A stretch of DNA of 64,000 nt from Melanocharis versteri (lineage: Eukaryota; Chordata; Aves; Passeriformes; Melanocharitidae): the NCBI GenBank assembly GCA_013397845.1, contig VZTG01007871.1:186001-250000 (forward strand), read 5' to 3'. The notes beneath the pieces were generated by a model. It was given only the letters and a program-made list of their open reading frames with translations. It was not told the origin of the DNA and searched no databases. Position 1 is the stretch's first letter; each line of letters begins with the position of its first letter. This document shows positions 1 to 12,699 of this stretch, one piece after another. A program made the translations under genes and the position numbers.

Positions 1-1619
1 AAAGAGAAAACAGCAGCTGCCATGACTGTGAATTGCAGAACTGTACAAAGTTGATTCTGCTTGATGCTGGACTCCTGCAGCCTTAGTGTGGGCTGTAATT
101 TATTTAGTTATATACAAAACATGTTGCTTTTCTCCTCTTTTGGACCCTTGCACTTTCTTTCCCCTTCCCTTTCTTTTCTTTCCTTTTTTTTTTTTTATTT
201 TCAAAAAAAGACCCCTATCTCTCCAAAAGTCTCCCCACGGCAGGGCCTTAGGGATGGTTTACAGCCTCTGGTTGAGAAATGGCAAATGGGCAGTTTCCTG
301 GTTTTGCTTCAACACTTCCTCATTTCCTCCCTTCCCTTGGCCATGCAGTGGGAATGCTACTGGAACAATTTGCTCCCTGACACAGCTAGATGAGAAGGTG
401 GGCTCTGGGGCCATGTCCCCATCAGCTGTGGGTGCCTCTGGATGTGTCTGAGCTGGAGCAAGTCACCTGTGCCTGCAGACCTCCTGTCTCCAGTAAATGA
501 TAAGCGTCTCTATGTTTTTGTCAGGCTGTGATATGAGAATCCACATCTGAATTGCAATATGAGGGGAGAGAGACTGATTAAGTGTTTGAGATTAGGTTAT
601 GTGACACTACAGGTTAAAAATACCTGAACTGATTTTGGCCCAATGCCTGAGAACCACATTGCAGCTATATTCAGGTGACACTGAAAAAGCTTATGAGGAG
701 TTTGTTGTCTTCTGCTTTATGCAAGCGTTTCTTCAGGAGTGGTCTTTTAGGAGCTGCATCTCTCTTGTTTTACAGCATTTCTTTGGACTTTGCTATGTTG
801 CATTTCTTATCTAAAATGTTATCAATGTGTTGAGTTATAAGAAAAAATAAAGGTGTTATAAACCTTGGCTATTTAGGAAGAAAAGGACAAATATTTTTGT
901 TTGGCACAAATGTCTGGAGAAACAGATCCCCAAAACACTACACAGCTTTATTCTAATGCCCCTAAGCAGTAAGCAGTGCAAGTTGAAACCCCTAACAAGT
1001 ACTTTGTCTTAACAAAATAAAAAGAAAAACCCAACAAATGAAAACAAACGCAAACCCTGTAAAATTTACAATGTGCAAGTTATAAAAAAAGCAGTGTGCT
1101 TCTGGTAGATCTGGAAAATAAACTTTAAAAAATTCAAGAATCTTGTGAGTCTTATGATTCTCTATAATGTTAGTATTTTGCTAGTTGTTTTTTATTTATG
1201 ACTTATATTTTTATAAATATTCTTAGTGATGACAAGAAATTTTGGGTATGTGTCTAAATACTAGGAAAGGCCTGCCAAGTAAAAGCTTAGACCAGGCAAG
1301 CTGGTCTGGCTTGTTTAAATTCTTGCCTGTGTTTAATACTTTAAAAGCTGTAGGTAGACACTGAAGGATTCAGGATACTGCACTGGATTGGTGGTATCAC
1401 TGCTGTGAACTTTGTTATGTTTAAAGACTTCTCTTATTTTCTATGTAAATTACCATATTGCAGGAGTCTTGTGCAGAAATTTGACTTCCCTAATGCATTT
1501 GATTTACTTTCTTATTTTCTTTGGTTGATTTCAGATGTAAACTTGCCTGCTCGCTTTTTCTAGTTCTCTGAAATGTGGTGTTGAGTGTATTAGTCATGTG
1601 TGTTCTTGTTCTTTTACAG
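1..1619. other. AT-rich non-coding sequence upstream of candidate exon
   Basis: No gene is recognised here. The stretch holds a T/C-rich tract around 150-200, several A-rich runs between 1010 and 1140, and two small overlapping open frames near 61-451 that have no domain and no coding look. If the candidate exon at 1620 is real, this would be intron of a + strand gene whose start lies left of the window. That placement is inference. Confidence 0.5.
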
Positions 1620-1804
1620 ATGGGCTGAAGCCAGATACCAAGATGCTGCTAACTGCTGCCTCCAAGAAGAAATGTAAGGGAGGGAAGGGGGATATGACCA
1701 AAGAGGATGAAAGCAGCAAGAACAATTCAGCCCAACCTGTTACTATCTCTCTTACCTTTAAAAGATATGTTTTTGACACACAGAAGAAAATGATTCAGTC
1801 CTGA
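1620..1804 (+). CDS. Candidate terminal coding exon, lysine-rich C-terminus, unidentified
   Basis: A strong acceptor (tgttcttgttcttttacag, AG at 1618-1619) is followed by an open frame of about 60 codons ending in TGA at 1802-1804. The exon would begin with the last two bases of a split codon. The predicted C-terminus is hydrophilic, with a basic cluster (KKKCKGGKGDMTKEDESSK) and then a more hydrophobic strand-like end (TISLTFKRYVFDTQKK). I do not recognise the family. A possible internal donor sits at 1674 (aaat|gtaagg), so the segment might also be a shorter internal exon. ATTAAA at 2101-2106 could serve as a poly(A) signal about 300 bases downstream. The opposite strand is also open over 1594-1779, which weakens the coding case. 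Acceptor and stop are seen; coding status and gene membership are inferred. A chance frame or a non-coding exon remains possible. Confidence 0.28.
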
Positions 1805-2100
1805 GGAAGCAAGAGAGGCCTCTGATTACACCTGAAAGTCCAGACCCTGAAGTGCATTGAGGTGGAACGTGTTTCTTGTCCAGACATATTACACCAGTTC
1901 CTTCCTCACAAACAGAGCCTGGAGGCTCTTGCTGACTGTGCCCCCTTCCAAAATCTCTGCAATCTCATGTTGGTCTGTTTGAATTTTCTTATTTTGTCAT
2001 CTCTCTGATGTGAATCCTTATGGCATCTCAGAGAATCTCACCTGCCAGATGAGTGCACTTGGGTGTACATTCTAATTGCACTGTTTTTCTGGAGAATTGT

Positions 2101-2106
2101 ATTAAA
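2101..2106 (+). promoter_or_regulatory. Possible poly(A) signal ATTAAA
   Basis: This is the second most common poly(A) hexamer, lying 297 bases after the stop of the candidate terminal exon. The downstream sequence is moderately T-rich (gtttctcttgattt) but no clear GU-rich element was seen. It is meaningful only if that exon is real. Confidence 0.15.
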
Positions 2107-2508
2107 GTTTCTCTTGATTTAGGCATTTGCCACCAATATTAACCTAAAGCAAGTCAAGATGTGAATTTCATGTGACCCACAAAGTGAAGCTGATTGTTCT
2201 AGGCTTACTTCATTGAGCAGAGTGGGAGACAGAAAGCACACAATTTAATAGGTGGAATCTAAAATGGATGTTTTACATTAATTCAGTTGCAACTATGTAA
2301 GATGCTATCTGAGAGATGGTATGGATGGTTTTTATAAATATGATTTATATCCAGAAATGTTTTTCATATTAAACATAATGATCTATGTAGCTGAGAGTCT
2401 TAATTGTTCTGTTTGCTGTTCCAAAGGTTCAGAACTTATCTTCAGTGACATTTTATGTAACTTTTCTGATTTTCCTGCCTGTTCTGCACTGAATCCTGTT
2501 CCAGAACT

Positions 2509-2540
2509 TTCCTTCCTCTTCCTCTTCCTCTTCCTCTTCC
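2509..2540 (+). repeat. (CTTCCT)n hexanucleotide microsatellite next to an N
   Basis: About five copies of CTTCCT form a pure polypyrimidine run. An undetermined base follows at 2541, so the true repeat length may be misassembled. Such strand-asymmetric pyrimidine tracts can adopt triplex structure and vary in length. Confidence 0.9.
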
Positions 2541-3135
2541 NTACCAAGATGCCTTTTGTGTCTGAAGGAAAACGTTGCCTCTGGATATGGTCAAGGGCTT
2601 TATTTCATTAAAATAATGATTGAAGATTGCTGTATAAGCCTTCTAAAATTAGTATCTCCAAGGTGCTTTAGAACCATTAGTTGTTTAATAGGGATTTCAT
2701 GGCTGCTTTAGTTCTGTCTCTCAATTTCATGACCTATGCTCATAAAAAGGAGAGCACTGGTTATATCCCTTCTTTGTTGCATGCAAAGTATAGGACACCT
2801 TAACATGAGAACTTACAGCAATTCCACAGGTACGAAAGCTGCAGTCTGGAACAGAAATTGGACTTAGGCTTGGCGGCATGGAAAATGTTAGTTCCTGCCT
2901 TTTGAACAAAAAGAGTTACCTGCTTGTGGATGCTGAATAGCAGCCTGTGACCCATTTGCTGAAGTCAGCTATAGATGGTGACCACACGTATAATGTAGGT
3001 GCATTAGTTGCACATGGAGGTAAATAATTGCTATATTCATTCTCATTAATCATATTATTATATCCCTTGATGAGCATGAGTCCATCATGTTAACATGATC
3101 CTGATTTTTTCCAGTCTTTTCCTTTTAATTTCCAG

Positions 3136-3228
3136 GTAGTCAAAGTGGCTACCAATGGCAAAGCTATCAACTATTGGGAAGATATTTACAGCTGGACAGT
3201 TGTGAGACAGGGCAAGCCTGATGTCTAA
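3136..3228 (+). CDS. Candidate last coding exon, 30 codons, unidentified
   Basis: A strong polypyrimidine acceptor (ccttttaatttccag, AG at 3134-3135) precedes 30 codons ending in TAA at 3226-3228. In the frame starting at 3136 the peptide reads like protein, with alternating hydrophobic residues and two tryptophans (NYWEDIYSWTVVRQGKPDV at the end). A second frame is also open across most of the segment, and 30 open codons are expected fairly often by chance. Its phase does not match a splice from the possible donor at 1674. I do not recognise the family. If real, it would be an alternative or true 3' end of the gene suggested at 1620. Confidence is low, resting on the acceptor and composition alone. 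Confidence 0.18.
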   Translation, partial: VVKVATNGKAINYWEDIYSWTVVRQGKPDV

Positions 3229-6200
3229 ACTAGGCTGATGGTGCCCCTTTAAATCAGAACAGAATTAGTGCTTTGTGTAATAATCCCAAACAGTTTCTGC
3301 TGAGTGAGTCCCAGCAAAGCTTTAGCACATCCCTTAAGATTATGGGGTATGCTTTCAGTGTGATCCCAGAGGAATTAGGCAGGCTACTTCAGCTATTGGC
3401 TTAATGTGACATGTGCTGCCAGCCTTTCTGGAAAATGTATCCTTCTGTAATGGAAAAAATGCATATCACACCCCTGTCACCTCTCCTTCCCCATTTCTCT
3501 CTTCTTCCCAAACACGCCCAAAGGCAGTCTTTGGAAAGAATATTTATAATGTTACCTTTCTTTTGAGCCTTTATCAAATCCTGTTTTGTACTCCGCACTG
3601 TTACCTCTGCCTAAGATACTGCAGTGATGGAACACAGAAACAGATGACATTGAAGGAACAGTGTTACTATCATCCCAGGTTTGTCTAAGAATTATTTGCA
3701 TTAAAAAACCTAATTAAAAAACCCTAATTATTAAGGAACTTATACTTGTATCTGTATAGTTATAGTGTCCTTGCCAAATTTTAAATGGGTTGCTAATTTG
3801 GAATATTGGAAAGAAAAGGGGAGTGAACAGGAGAGGTGCTTCCAGAGTTGTTATCCTTGCACTTACAGGGTTTTGTCTTTCTCATTTCTACACCACTTTT
3901 GAGTAGTTCTGGAGAGGAGATTGTCAGTGTAAATGGTGGTATGTATTTTACAAAGGCTTATCTGACGAATGTTTTCCCCCCTACACCGTGGATTGCCCTT
4001 AACAGGATCAGTGAGTCTGTTATGGAACTTGATCCCTGTGAAAACTCATTAACCCTGAACACTTAGGTTTGCAGCCCTCTGCTTGGCTGAAAGGATTCCT
4101 GGTCCAGGGAGTCCCATAGTATATTTGCTTGCAGTACTCCAAGAGAGTGAGCAGCGATACTTCCAGAGCTGGACCTACATGCCTTTGTCATCCAGTCTCT
4201 TGTAAACATATTTTTTGAATCTTCCCTCTATCTTCCATTTCATTTTCAGACTAGCATATTAACTTGGCATCGTTCTTCTATCTTCTCAGTTTAAGACCTA
4301 ACCTCCTCCTCAGTGCTCCCATTTCCTTCTTTGCTCATTGCTAATCCTTGCTCTGGCTCTGGTCCTGCCCTGGAGATCTGTGACAGGGCTCCCATAATGA
4401 TTGCTGGGAGCCCAGCAAGGTGGGGAAGGCTCTCAGCCTGCACCTCACACCAGCTGCTGTTTGTTCTGGCTTTTCGTGTCTGTTCAGGCTTTGACCCTGG
4501 GCAGCTCTAATGGACCCACAGGAGCAGTCTGTGCTTTCACCTGCCACCCTACCCTGTCCTTGTGCTTTGGAATCCCCTGTGGAAAGCCCCTGTCACAAAG
4601 CCCCATCCTCTCATTTTGCACCTGTTGCAGAGGTTTGAGTAGGATTCACAGCTGGGGAGGGATCTGTTGAAGGCTGGAGTTTGGTTTTGTGTTTCTCCCA
4701 ATGTAGAATTCCAAAAGGAGTACCTAAGTGTGCCCAAGAACTTTGATTATAATGTGCTATTACTGCAGATCTCTGGCTGCTGTCCTGAGGCTGTTGGATA
4801 CGCATTCAAAAAAGGGTGAAATGGTGGAACAAAATGATTATGGGAAAATCAAAGCTTTTAAAGACATTTGTAGGATGAACAGATGTTCAAACATTCTTTT
4901 ATTTGGTTTCCAGACAGACGTAGAGACTTTCCTTTCATCCTCATAATCAGTGCATTATGCTGTAATTTGTAAAAATGGCATTAAAAAAATATTAACATGG
5001 TCATATTGTGATCTACCGACTCTGTGTCATTAAGCCGCGAAGTTAAGAACGGCAACTGGGAACACAAGTTAAATGTTGCAGAATGTACTGTACTAGCAGA
5101 TATTGTCAGACTATATTATAATGAATCCAAAATGTAATAAAGATGTAAGGAGTTTTTTAGTACTGCTAAGGTTGACAGTGTTGCAGGACTAGAAATTATT
5201 ACAGCTGTGCAGATGTTCGGGGAGTAATACATCTTCAGGTTGTGGGGAGAGTAGCAGGGAGAAAAGCTTTGTTTTTACAAGCCTGTTTTCTACTTTTCCT
5301 TGGAATTTATTTTGGGACTGCAGTCTGGCTTGCGGTCATGCCAGAAGTCTGGAGCCAGGAGGGTCGAAGCTGCACTCATGGTAGCAAGGATTCAGTAGGT
5401 GGCATCCTTTGCTTGGAATCAAAGCTGAGTCTCCCCACCTGAAAAGGAGGTTTTCACTGGAACTGAGACAGAAGAGTTTGCATAAGGCTTGCAGCCCAGC
5501 TCTTAAAGAACAGCTTCTATTAAAAACTGCAATGCATTTAATGTCTGGCACAGAGCCATCAACTCCAATCCGTTGACCAAACCCTGAGGCACTAATGTCT
5601 TTTCTGTGTATGTTCGTGGCTCAGCTGAAAATAGCTCTGTCTCTTAAATCCTGTGTTAGTTGGTTGCAAGTCCCTAACTATGGAAACCGGAGTTCTTGAT
5701 GTGTACAAGGCATCTCTTTCTGGGCAATAGCACTCTCCTTGCCCGTTGGACTCTGCAGTTGAACAGCCACGGGCTGGCAGAGCAAAATGAGAGCCCAGCA
5801 CAGCTCATGGGGAGTTGCAGTGGTGCAGCCACAGTCCACCCCAGCACTGTTTGCCCCTTACTGCTGGGAAAGCAGCTCTGTGTTTACATCTGCAGTGTGC
5901 TCTGGGATCTTGTGAAATGAAGGATGAAAGGCAGCGGAGGAATGCTACCTTATTAGTTTCAAAAACCCTTCATGTTTCCCTTTTAGTTCAATATCCACAG
6001 TGAGCTGGAAAGCTCTTCATTTACAAACACATGAGTTTTAAACAAACTTACTGAGGATATAAATAGAATAATTGTAAGACAGAGCCTAGCACTGGGAGCT
6101 AATCTGTCAAGCCTGGGAAAAGGGGAAGGACTGTGTGATTGCAATCTATGGTAAGGCCAGTTTTGCTAGATGATGGATTCCAGAAGGAATCCAGTGGCTT

Positions 6201-8391
6201 GGAGTTGTGTTTAAGCAAGATACTGGTAGTCTTCTGGGATTCCCCACAAATTCTCCTGCTGTTCTGTGCAAAAACAGGTTAAAAACATAATTTTACACAG
6301 TTGTAGCTCCACTGTAGACAATATATGAGGAAAGAGAGTACAATGGATCTGCTTATTTCCCATTGTCAGCGCCAGAATACGGAGTCTTTCTCACATCTCC
6401 TGCTATGCATGCTGTGCTAGTTTAAGTTCCAGTTGATGGGTTTCCATTCCTCAGTAAGTGTTACAGTTCTTTATTTTCATTTGTGTGTCTGATACGAGTG
6501 CTTTTCCAAGATGGTGTAATTAGTCTGCAAGACTCAGATTATCCACTTCCCCCTCAAGGTGACTGTTGCTTGTCAAAAGTGAGTCCTCTAAAGGTATCTA
6601 AGCCACATGTTTTTGATATGCATTTGTATGGCTTTCCTAGTAAAGGACAGGAGAGAGTGTCTATCAGATTCTTCTATTTTGTGTTTCACAGTCAGCTGTG
6701 AAAGGAACTCATTGAAGAGAATGAGAAAATACTGCAAGATCTTTGGTAAATCTCAGCCCTGCACTTTACAAGGCACATTCTTAAAAATGTGACTGTCTTT
6801 TTGACTATTGAGTCCTTGCCAGTCCTGCCTGTTCTAGTTCATGTTTCTTATGATGGATCAAGTGCTGCTGAACTGACAACTCCAGTAGTGAATGAGGTTC
6901 CTGGTAATACCCCTGCACTGGCATTTTGGCTAAACTGATTACTTTTGATCCTTTAAGTAAGCTAGGCTGTTCATTAGCTCTTGCATGTTCTGTTTTGATC
7001 AATTTCTTCTCCTTTGAGTGGAAGTCATGCAGTCTTGTGTTTTGGTTGATCATTCTGAGATTTCTCAAGGGCCTCATTCATGTCAATCAGAGAGACTCCA
7101 TCCTTTTTGGACCACAAAATTGCTTTTATTAGGCTGTATGTGGCCCCCATTCAGATGTGTAGGAACCAATTCTTTTATACTATTTTCTGTGAAAACTGGT
7201 ATTTTAGTGCCTGTAACTTCAGTCTAACAGTTAGGAGTGATCCATACCCTCATGGTGAATTCATTCCCAAAACAGCATTCCATAAGGACAAACGGAAACT
7301 TAGACCCCACACAGAGGTTTTGCCTAAATTTCTTCGTTTTTGCTGAAGTAAGCAATCCATCGTCTAGTTTTCTTTCTTAAGCCTCACTTCAACCAAAGCT
7401 GACTTGAACTCTGCGCTCTCTGAGAACATAGTTTTGTTACCTGGAAAGATCGAGGTCTTTCAGAAGCTCTTCTAGACACTGTTAAGTTACTGAAATATTA
7501 CCTACATTGGTGCCCACCTCTGTTAAACGGATATGGGATTTTTTTTCTGAAGAGTGCCAGTCATGCTGTCTGTGAGGACAGTAGAAATGCAGATGGGGTA
7601 CTTAGTTACTTACTATACAGGAATAACTAAATTATTCCCCCCAAAAAATCAGGCATCTGAGAAGTGTGTTTCCTCATGTGCATCTTTGTTTCTTCTTTAG
7701 ATTAACTAAGGTAGGTTTCAATTGTTGATGAATGTGAAAGGGAAAAGGAAAGGATGGTGTTGTGTCATCTTGCCTTTTAAAAATATTGTTGGGGAACTCT
7801 GACAAGAGAAGCATTTTGTTCGGAGAGAAATGCAAATCACTTTATACCTCAGTGTAGGGGGTTTTTGTGTTGTTTTTAGCTGTGAAGATTGGTAAGATTG
7901 GCTTAGAACCCCACTGGGTAAGTGGACAGTTTGGTCTCCATCCAGTTCTGAGGTGAGCTGTAAATTTCATTTGCCATCTGGCAAAGCATGGGATGACTGG
8001 GCAGTTTCAGGCAGAGATCTGGATTTGGAACAGTGGAAGAACACAGAGGTTGGCCAGATTGGAATGAAAATAGAACTGTCAGGGACAAAAAACTCAATGA
8101 GAAGCATGGGTTTAGGCGGAAATGTATTTGTAGAGACCTAGAACTGCTGTAATAATGGTATCTGAGCACATTTCTTTTGTAATTCTGTTGTTACAACAGG
8201 TATATGTATGTTTAAGCATCACAGTTTAACATATGCAATTTCTTTTAAAGCTAGAGTTGCTATGAGATCAGTATTGAGAAAAGCTCTTGCAAAGCATTTT
8301 GATTTCTCAGTACCAAGTGCTGACAATATTTGACAATTTTTGCCTTTGATATATGATGTATTTCAAAACCACATCATTATGTACAACTTAC
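3229..8391. other. Largely featureless single-copy sequence
   Basis: No gene, transposon or array was recognised across this stretch. Short open frames occur on both strands, for example near 4313-4670 and 5696-6003, but they overlap one another in several frames and carry no domain. A block at about 4960-5170 stands out and is listed separately. The rest is ordinary AT-rich sequence with short homopolymer runs. Confidence 0.5.
4960..5170. promoter_or_regulatory. Possible conserved non-coding block with local CpGs
   Basis: The block is AT-rich but carries several CpGs in a short span (ctaccg, gccgcgaag, aacggc between about 5014 and 5053), unusual against a CpG-poor background. It is closed to translation in most frames. 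Retained CpGs plus balanced AT-rich sequence are typical of conserved elements, but conservation cannot be seen from one genome. Confidence 0.2.
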
Positions 8392-8624
8392 CCTCACTGA
8401 TGTGTTTGTGCAGTGAATCCATGTCCAACTGATGGGTACAAAAATTGGAGAATTATTTTGGTCAGTGGTCCACTGCCACATGTGGGGTGGAGCTGAGTCT
8501 TCAGGCTGTGGCTCCTGCTGCTTCTTTTCCCACGTTTCCCTTACTGCCATGTGAAGGGCACTGATGAGTCTGCTGTTGCCAGCCTTGAGGGTAGTTAGTC
8601 TGGACTCTTCAGAATGTTTCTTTC
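8392..8624 (-). CDS. Candidate internal coding exon on the minus strand, unidentified
   Basis: Read on the minus strand, a good acceptor (cttcctcttacttttgtcccag, AG at plus positions 8625-8626) opens a 233-base segment that closes at a near-consensus donor (gtgagg|gtaagttg, GT at plus 8390-8391). The frame is open throughout: two bases completing a split codon, then 77 codons, ending on a whole codon. The encoded stretch is hydrophilic in the middle (ETWEKKQQEPQPEDSAPPH) and tryptophan-rich towards the end (HMWQWTTDQ, SWTWIHC). The same frame remains open upstream to 8706 and meets a stop about 12 bases past the donor, as a spliced exon would. No domain was recognised and no neighbouring exon of matching phase was found. 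It could be a non-coding exon or coincidence. The splice signals and open frame are seen; the rest is inference. Confidence 0.27.
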
Positions 8625-11600
8625 CTGGGACAAAAGTAAGAGGAAGTCTGTCATAACTTTGTCTTTCACTGAGGCAATGCAGACAGAGTTTGTCCATATG
8701 GTCCATATTTGGTTTGGTTCATCTTCCAGTGGAAGGTGCTAAAATGAATTGTCTGTGGATTGCCATCCACTCTAACATAGAAGGCTCATGTAGGAATTGG
8801 TACTTGTGTCCCTCTACTAAAACAGGCACACGTGAACTTGTGGTAACTTTGTCTATAATTATTTGCTTAAAATACTAACATTAAAGTCATCTATGAAATA
8901 GCAGCAAAGACCACCTTCAATTTGTACATAAGGCTTGCTAATTTGCAACATTAGTTTTGCTGGTTAGTGTAGAGTGGTTTTTTTCCCCTTAATTAGAAGT
9001 TTTAATTAGAGCATACTGTGTATTAAGATGTTAAAGCTTTGACTGGCAGTTTGGAATTGCAGAAGGATCAGCTGTCTGTATAGGACTGCAGCACAACAGG
9101 GATTAACTCGCGCCCTCCTGCCTGCAGGTGTATTTTGCTTCTTGAGTTGGATGATCAGGAAATGTTCCTCAAGGTAGGAAGCATTCATCTACCTCATTTT
9201 CCTTGTCTGTTCTGAGGCGCCTGAGCTTAGGGAAGAGGTGCAGATTCACAGATCATACACAAGGTGTAAGGACAAAGTCTCAAACCTGAATGACAAATAG
9301 GTCAATTGTTGGAGTGTTTCACCACGGCACCTTTGTCCACTTACTCCAGTTGTGCTGCTACCAGTGCAGGAAGGTTCCTTGTCTTTTGGGATCAGTTGCT
9401 ATTCTGGCCCTTCTGCAGCTCCGGTTTGCAGTCCTGTAACGTAGAAGAGCTTCCTGAAGAGATTTCCCCACCCCTGATCTGCTGATCTGGGCTGGCTGTA
9501 ACACACCATGCACAGCAAGCTGCTGGGTGTGAGGGAGCCTTGTGGGCTGATGTGTTTTGAGTTGCTCAAGCTCCCTTACCTCATTTTTCTTTTCTCCTGT
9601 TTTAAAGGAGATTCAAGAGGAAATAAGATAGATTCTTAAACATTAGCATTTAATTTTTCCAGCATCACACTCCTGGAAAGTACAAAAAAAAACTTCTGTC
9701 ATGGATAATTATGGAATAACCTATATAAGGGAGCTGTTTCCCCAGTCTCCTCACACTTGGTGGATAGCTTGTGTCCTTTGAGCCTGAAAATTGGTATTTT
9801 TGTTCTGTCTAGAGTAAGTGTGGGTTTTTCTGTTAGCCAGACAAATACACAATCATTTAAAAAACTGCTGAAATGCATTTTCCAAGATATCTTGTGGCAC
9901 TCTAACCCACAAACTAATTATGGTACTGCAATTATAATTTGCTATTTTGAGTTGATTTTGTGTTCTGCTGGAACAGAAGTCGTGATATCCCTTATTTCTT
10001 TCTGTTAGTTTATCAGATGTCATCTGTCTTCAGAAGTGCAAATCTTTGCAACCTCTGTTGGTATAGGAAACTATCCATGCTTCTAATGATTTTAGTAAAT
10101 CAGTATGCTCTTCCAAATGAAGATTGATAAGTAGCATTTTAATAATTTCAATATTATATGTACCTTTTCTTAAGCATCCATCCCACAGAGTCCTGCTGTG
10201 CAGGGTCTGTGTTTTATTGAATGTTCACATTGACGTCCAGATCTTTCATGGTGGATTCTTTTGTTAATGTATCCATGTAGTTCAATTTATGTGTTATTGG
10301 TGGTTAACTTTCACTTGTCAATACTCCATTTCAGCCTAGCTTTGGTGGTATTTAAGTTCTTCCTCCTCTTCCTGCCAGCTAATTTAACCTTCTGATATTT
10401 GCAAATCTTGTCCAGTTATAGTACTTCCCTTTCTGGAGGGTCACTAGTTAAGCAGTGCTGAGTTAGTGTGGACTTTTAAAGCATTTGTTTAATCTTTCAT
10501 TTGATTAAAGCCAGATTCTTACTTTACTTCTGTCCTTTTCTTTCTTTGCTTTTCTTGCAGAAAGTCTTTGGTAACCAAATGCATGTGTTTGTATAATTCC
10601 AGTATAGTAGATATATCCAGTTTTCGTTGGCTTTTTTTGGTGCTTAGTGAATGACATTGATCAGTTTGATTGGCCAGCCCAGTTTTGATTGATGCCTCAT
10701 GGTTTTATCTGGCATTGAAGTAAGCTGACACTGGTCTCTAATTCCCTTGTAAGTTCTGCTTTAAAGAAAGTGATAACTCAGGTAATTGACTGTAGTTAAG
10801 GCATGTATGTCTGTTAGTGTGTAAATAATTCAAAAATGCTGTCAATAATCAGTGAAACATTTTATCGGTCACTTTCTGCTGATTGTGCATTTACTTAGTG
10901 GACTTGTCATTTTTATACCAATCAATAGAAGTGACTAAGTTGATAATTAATGAATGTTATTGAGCATCTCCACTTTTTGCTGAGCAGTTCTAGATCAAAG
11001 TTGATCACAAACACAAGTTCTATAGTTTGTCACCTGATTGTGAAAGCAGATTCTGTTTTAAATTTGTAAAGATGAAATTTTTGTTTTCATCTGAACTTAA
11101 ACCTAGCACTGTCAGAAAGCACCATGGAATGAGTTTTTTGCTGGAAGAACTTTTGCAGATATTGTGGATGTTGGGGTGGACAATGTCTGAGGAGTCGCTG
11201 AGCAAACCCAGTGTCACCATTCTGCACTTGGCTGCTCCTGGCTCCTGCCTATTGCAGTAACTTTGAGTCCAGCATTTCAGTGTCTTAAAAAGGGAACATC
11301 AGGAGAGGCTTTGCAACAAGTTGAAAATGAGCAGCGATGTAGAAAATACTCCATGATTGAAAAAAGGCTGATTTAATTAAATGTTTATGGCTGAAACATT
11401 CTGGTGTAAACAGCCTGTAGCTCCTGGCTTGCAAATTAGGTGTCCTTTTTTTTGTGGCCAATCTCACTGTTTGTGCTTGTGGTATTGGACTTTCTGTCAC
11501 TCTTGAGTTCAAAATTTCAAATCTAGTGAGTGAGTTGCACATTATGGAATAGGAGAATCCCTTCACTTAAGGACAGGTGTGCAGCCTTTCCTGGAGGGGT

Positions 11601-12699
11601 GGTCAGCAACAGTGAGTTACAGAGTAGCAGTGCTACGTCCATTCCAGCTTGTGGCATTTGTGTGTGAAGAGGAGGAGCTCTGTTACATGTATGATTTGGA
11701 GGACAATACAATAGTGTCTAAGACAGCACCAAATCCCATTGAAAATACTGTGTACTGAGCTTCCACTCTGTTTCTGATATCTCCATTTTTGTCTTAGAAT
11801 CCTGTGGCTTGCTTTGTTATCAAGATAAAAATATTGAGAGAGCAAACATTTTTTCCGGTTCATTAGCAAGATCTTTTCAGAATCTCTGATTCTTAAGCGT
11901 CTCTGCACCTTTTCAGTAAGGAGCTGTCATCTGGTAGATGTATATAGAATGGCAGGAACTATTATGTTTTGAAGGAAATCCTAAAGTCATCTTGTCCCTC
12001 TACCTACCTAAAGGAAGGATCAATTGTACTATGATCTTTTCTGGTGTTCAGCTAACTGGGTTTTAAAGATTTTTGTCACTAGTTGTCACAGGACTTCATT
12101 ATCATTAGGGTTGTTTGGGAGGGCAAGGGAACAGATTTTTTCTCCCAGTATCTTCTTTGTTGCAGTGTAAGCCTATTTATATATATATATATTTATCCCT
12201 ATCCACTGTGATACAGAGAACAGTCTATTCCTTTTCACTTTGCAGCATTCTTTTTGTACTTGAAGACTGAGCATGGACATGATCAATCTTCTTTCCTCTG
12301 GACTAAATGTTCTTTGTTGGTACAGTCTCTCCCCTTGGGGGTTGTGTTTCCTGGACCTGGGCTTGTTTCTGTCTTCCTGAGTTTCTCGAAATGGTTAGTG
12401 TCTTTCCTTAAGTCCGTTTTTCTCAGCCAGGCAGTTCTCTAGCTAAGACCTCACGAGTGCTGACTGATTCAAGCAGGATTTTAATTTTGGGGGTGTCTCA
12501 GGACATCTTCCTGTTTATGCTTCCCTGTCTGGAGGTTTTGTAGAATCGGGAGTTTATTGCCTTGAGTTTAATGTGTGAGCTCAGATCATGATGCCTCTCT
12601 GTAGGTTTGTTAATATAGGCTTCCATTTCTCATTCTGTACTTACACATTTCAACATCCCCTCCTAAATAGCTTCTTTTTTTTTTTTCTGGCCACTCTCC
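8625..12699. other. Single-copy non-coding sequence
   Basis: No gene or transposon was recognised. A TATA-like string (ctatataagg) lies at 9721-9730. An acceptor-like pyrimidine tract ends at about 10560 (tttctttgcttttcttgcag), but no donor or open frame follows it. A short (TA)n lies near 12180. Confidence 0.5.
12177..12194. repeat. Short (TA)n microsatellite
   Basis: Roughly six TA units are flanked by T-rich sequence. This is a minor simple repeat with no other signal attached. Confidence 0.8.
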
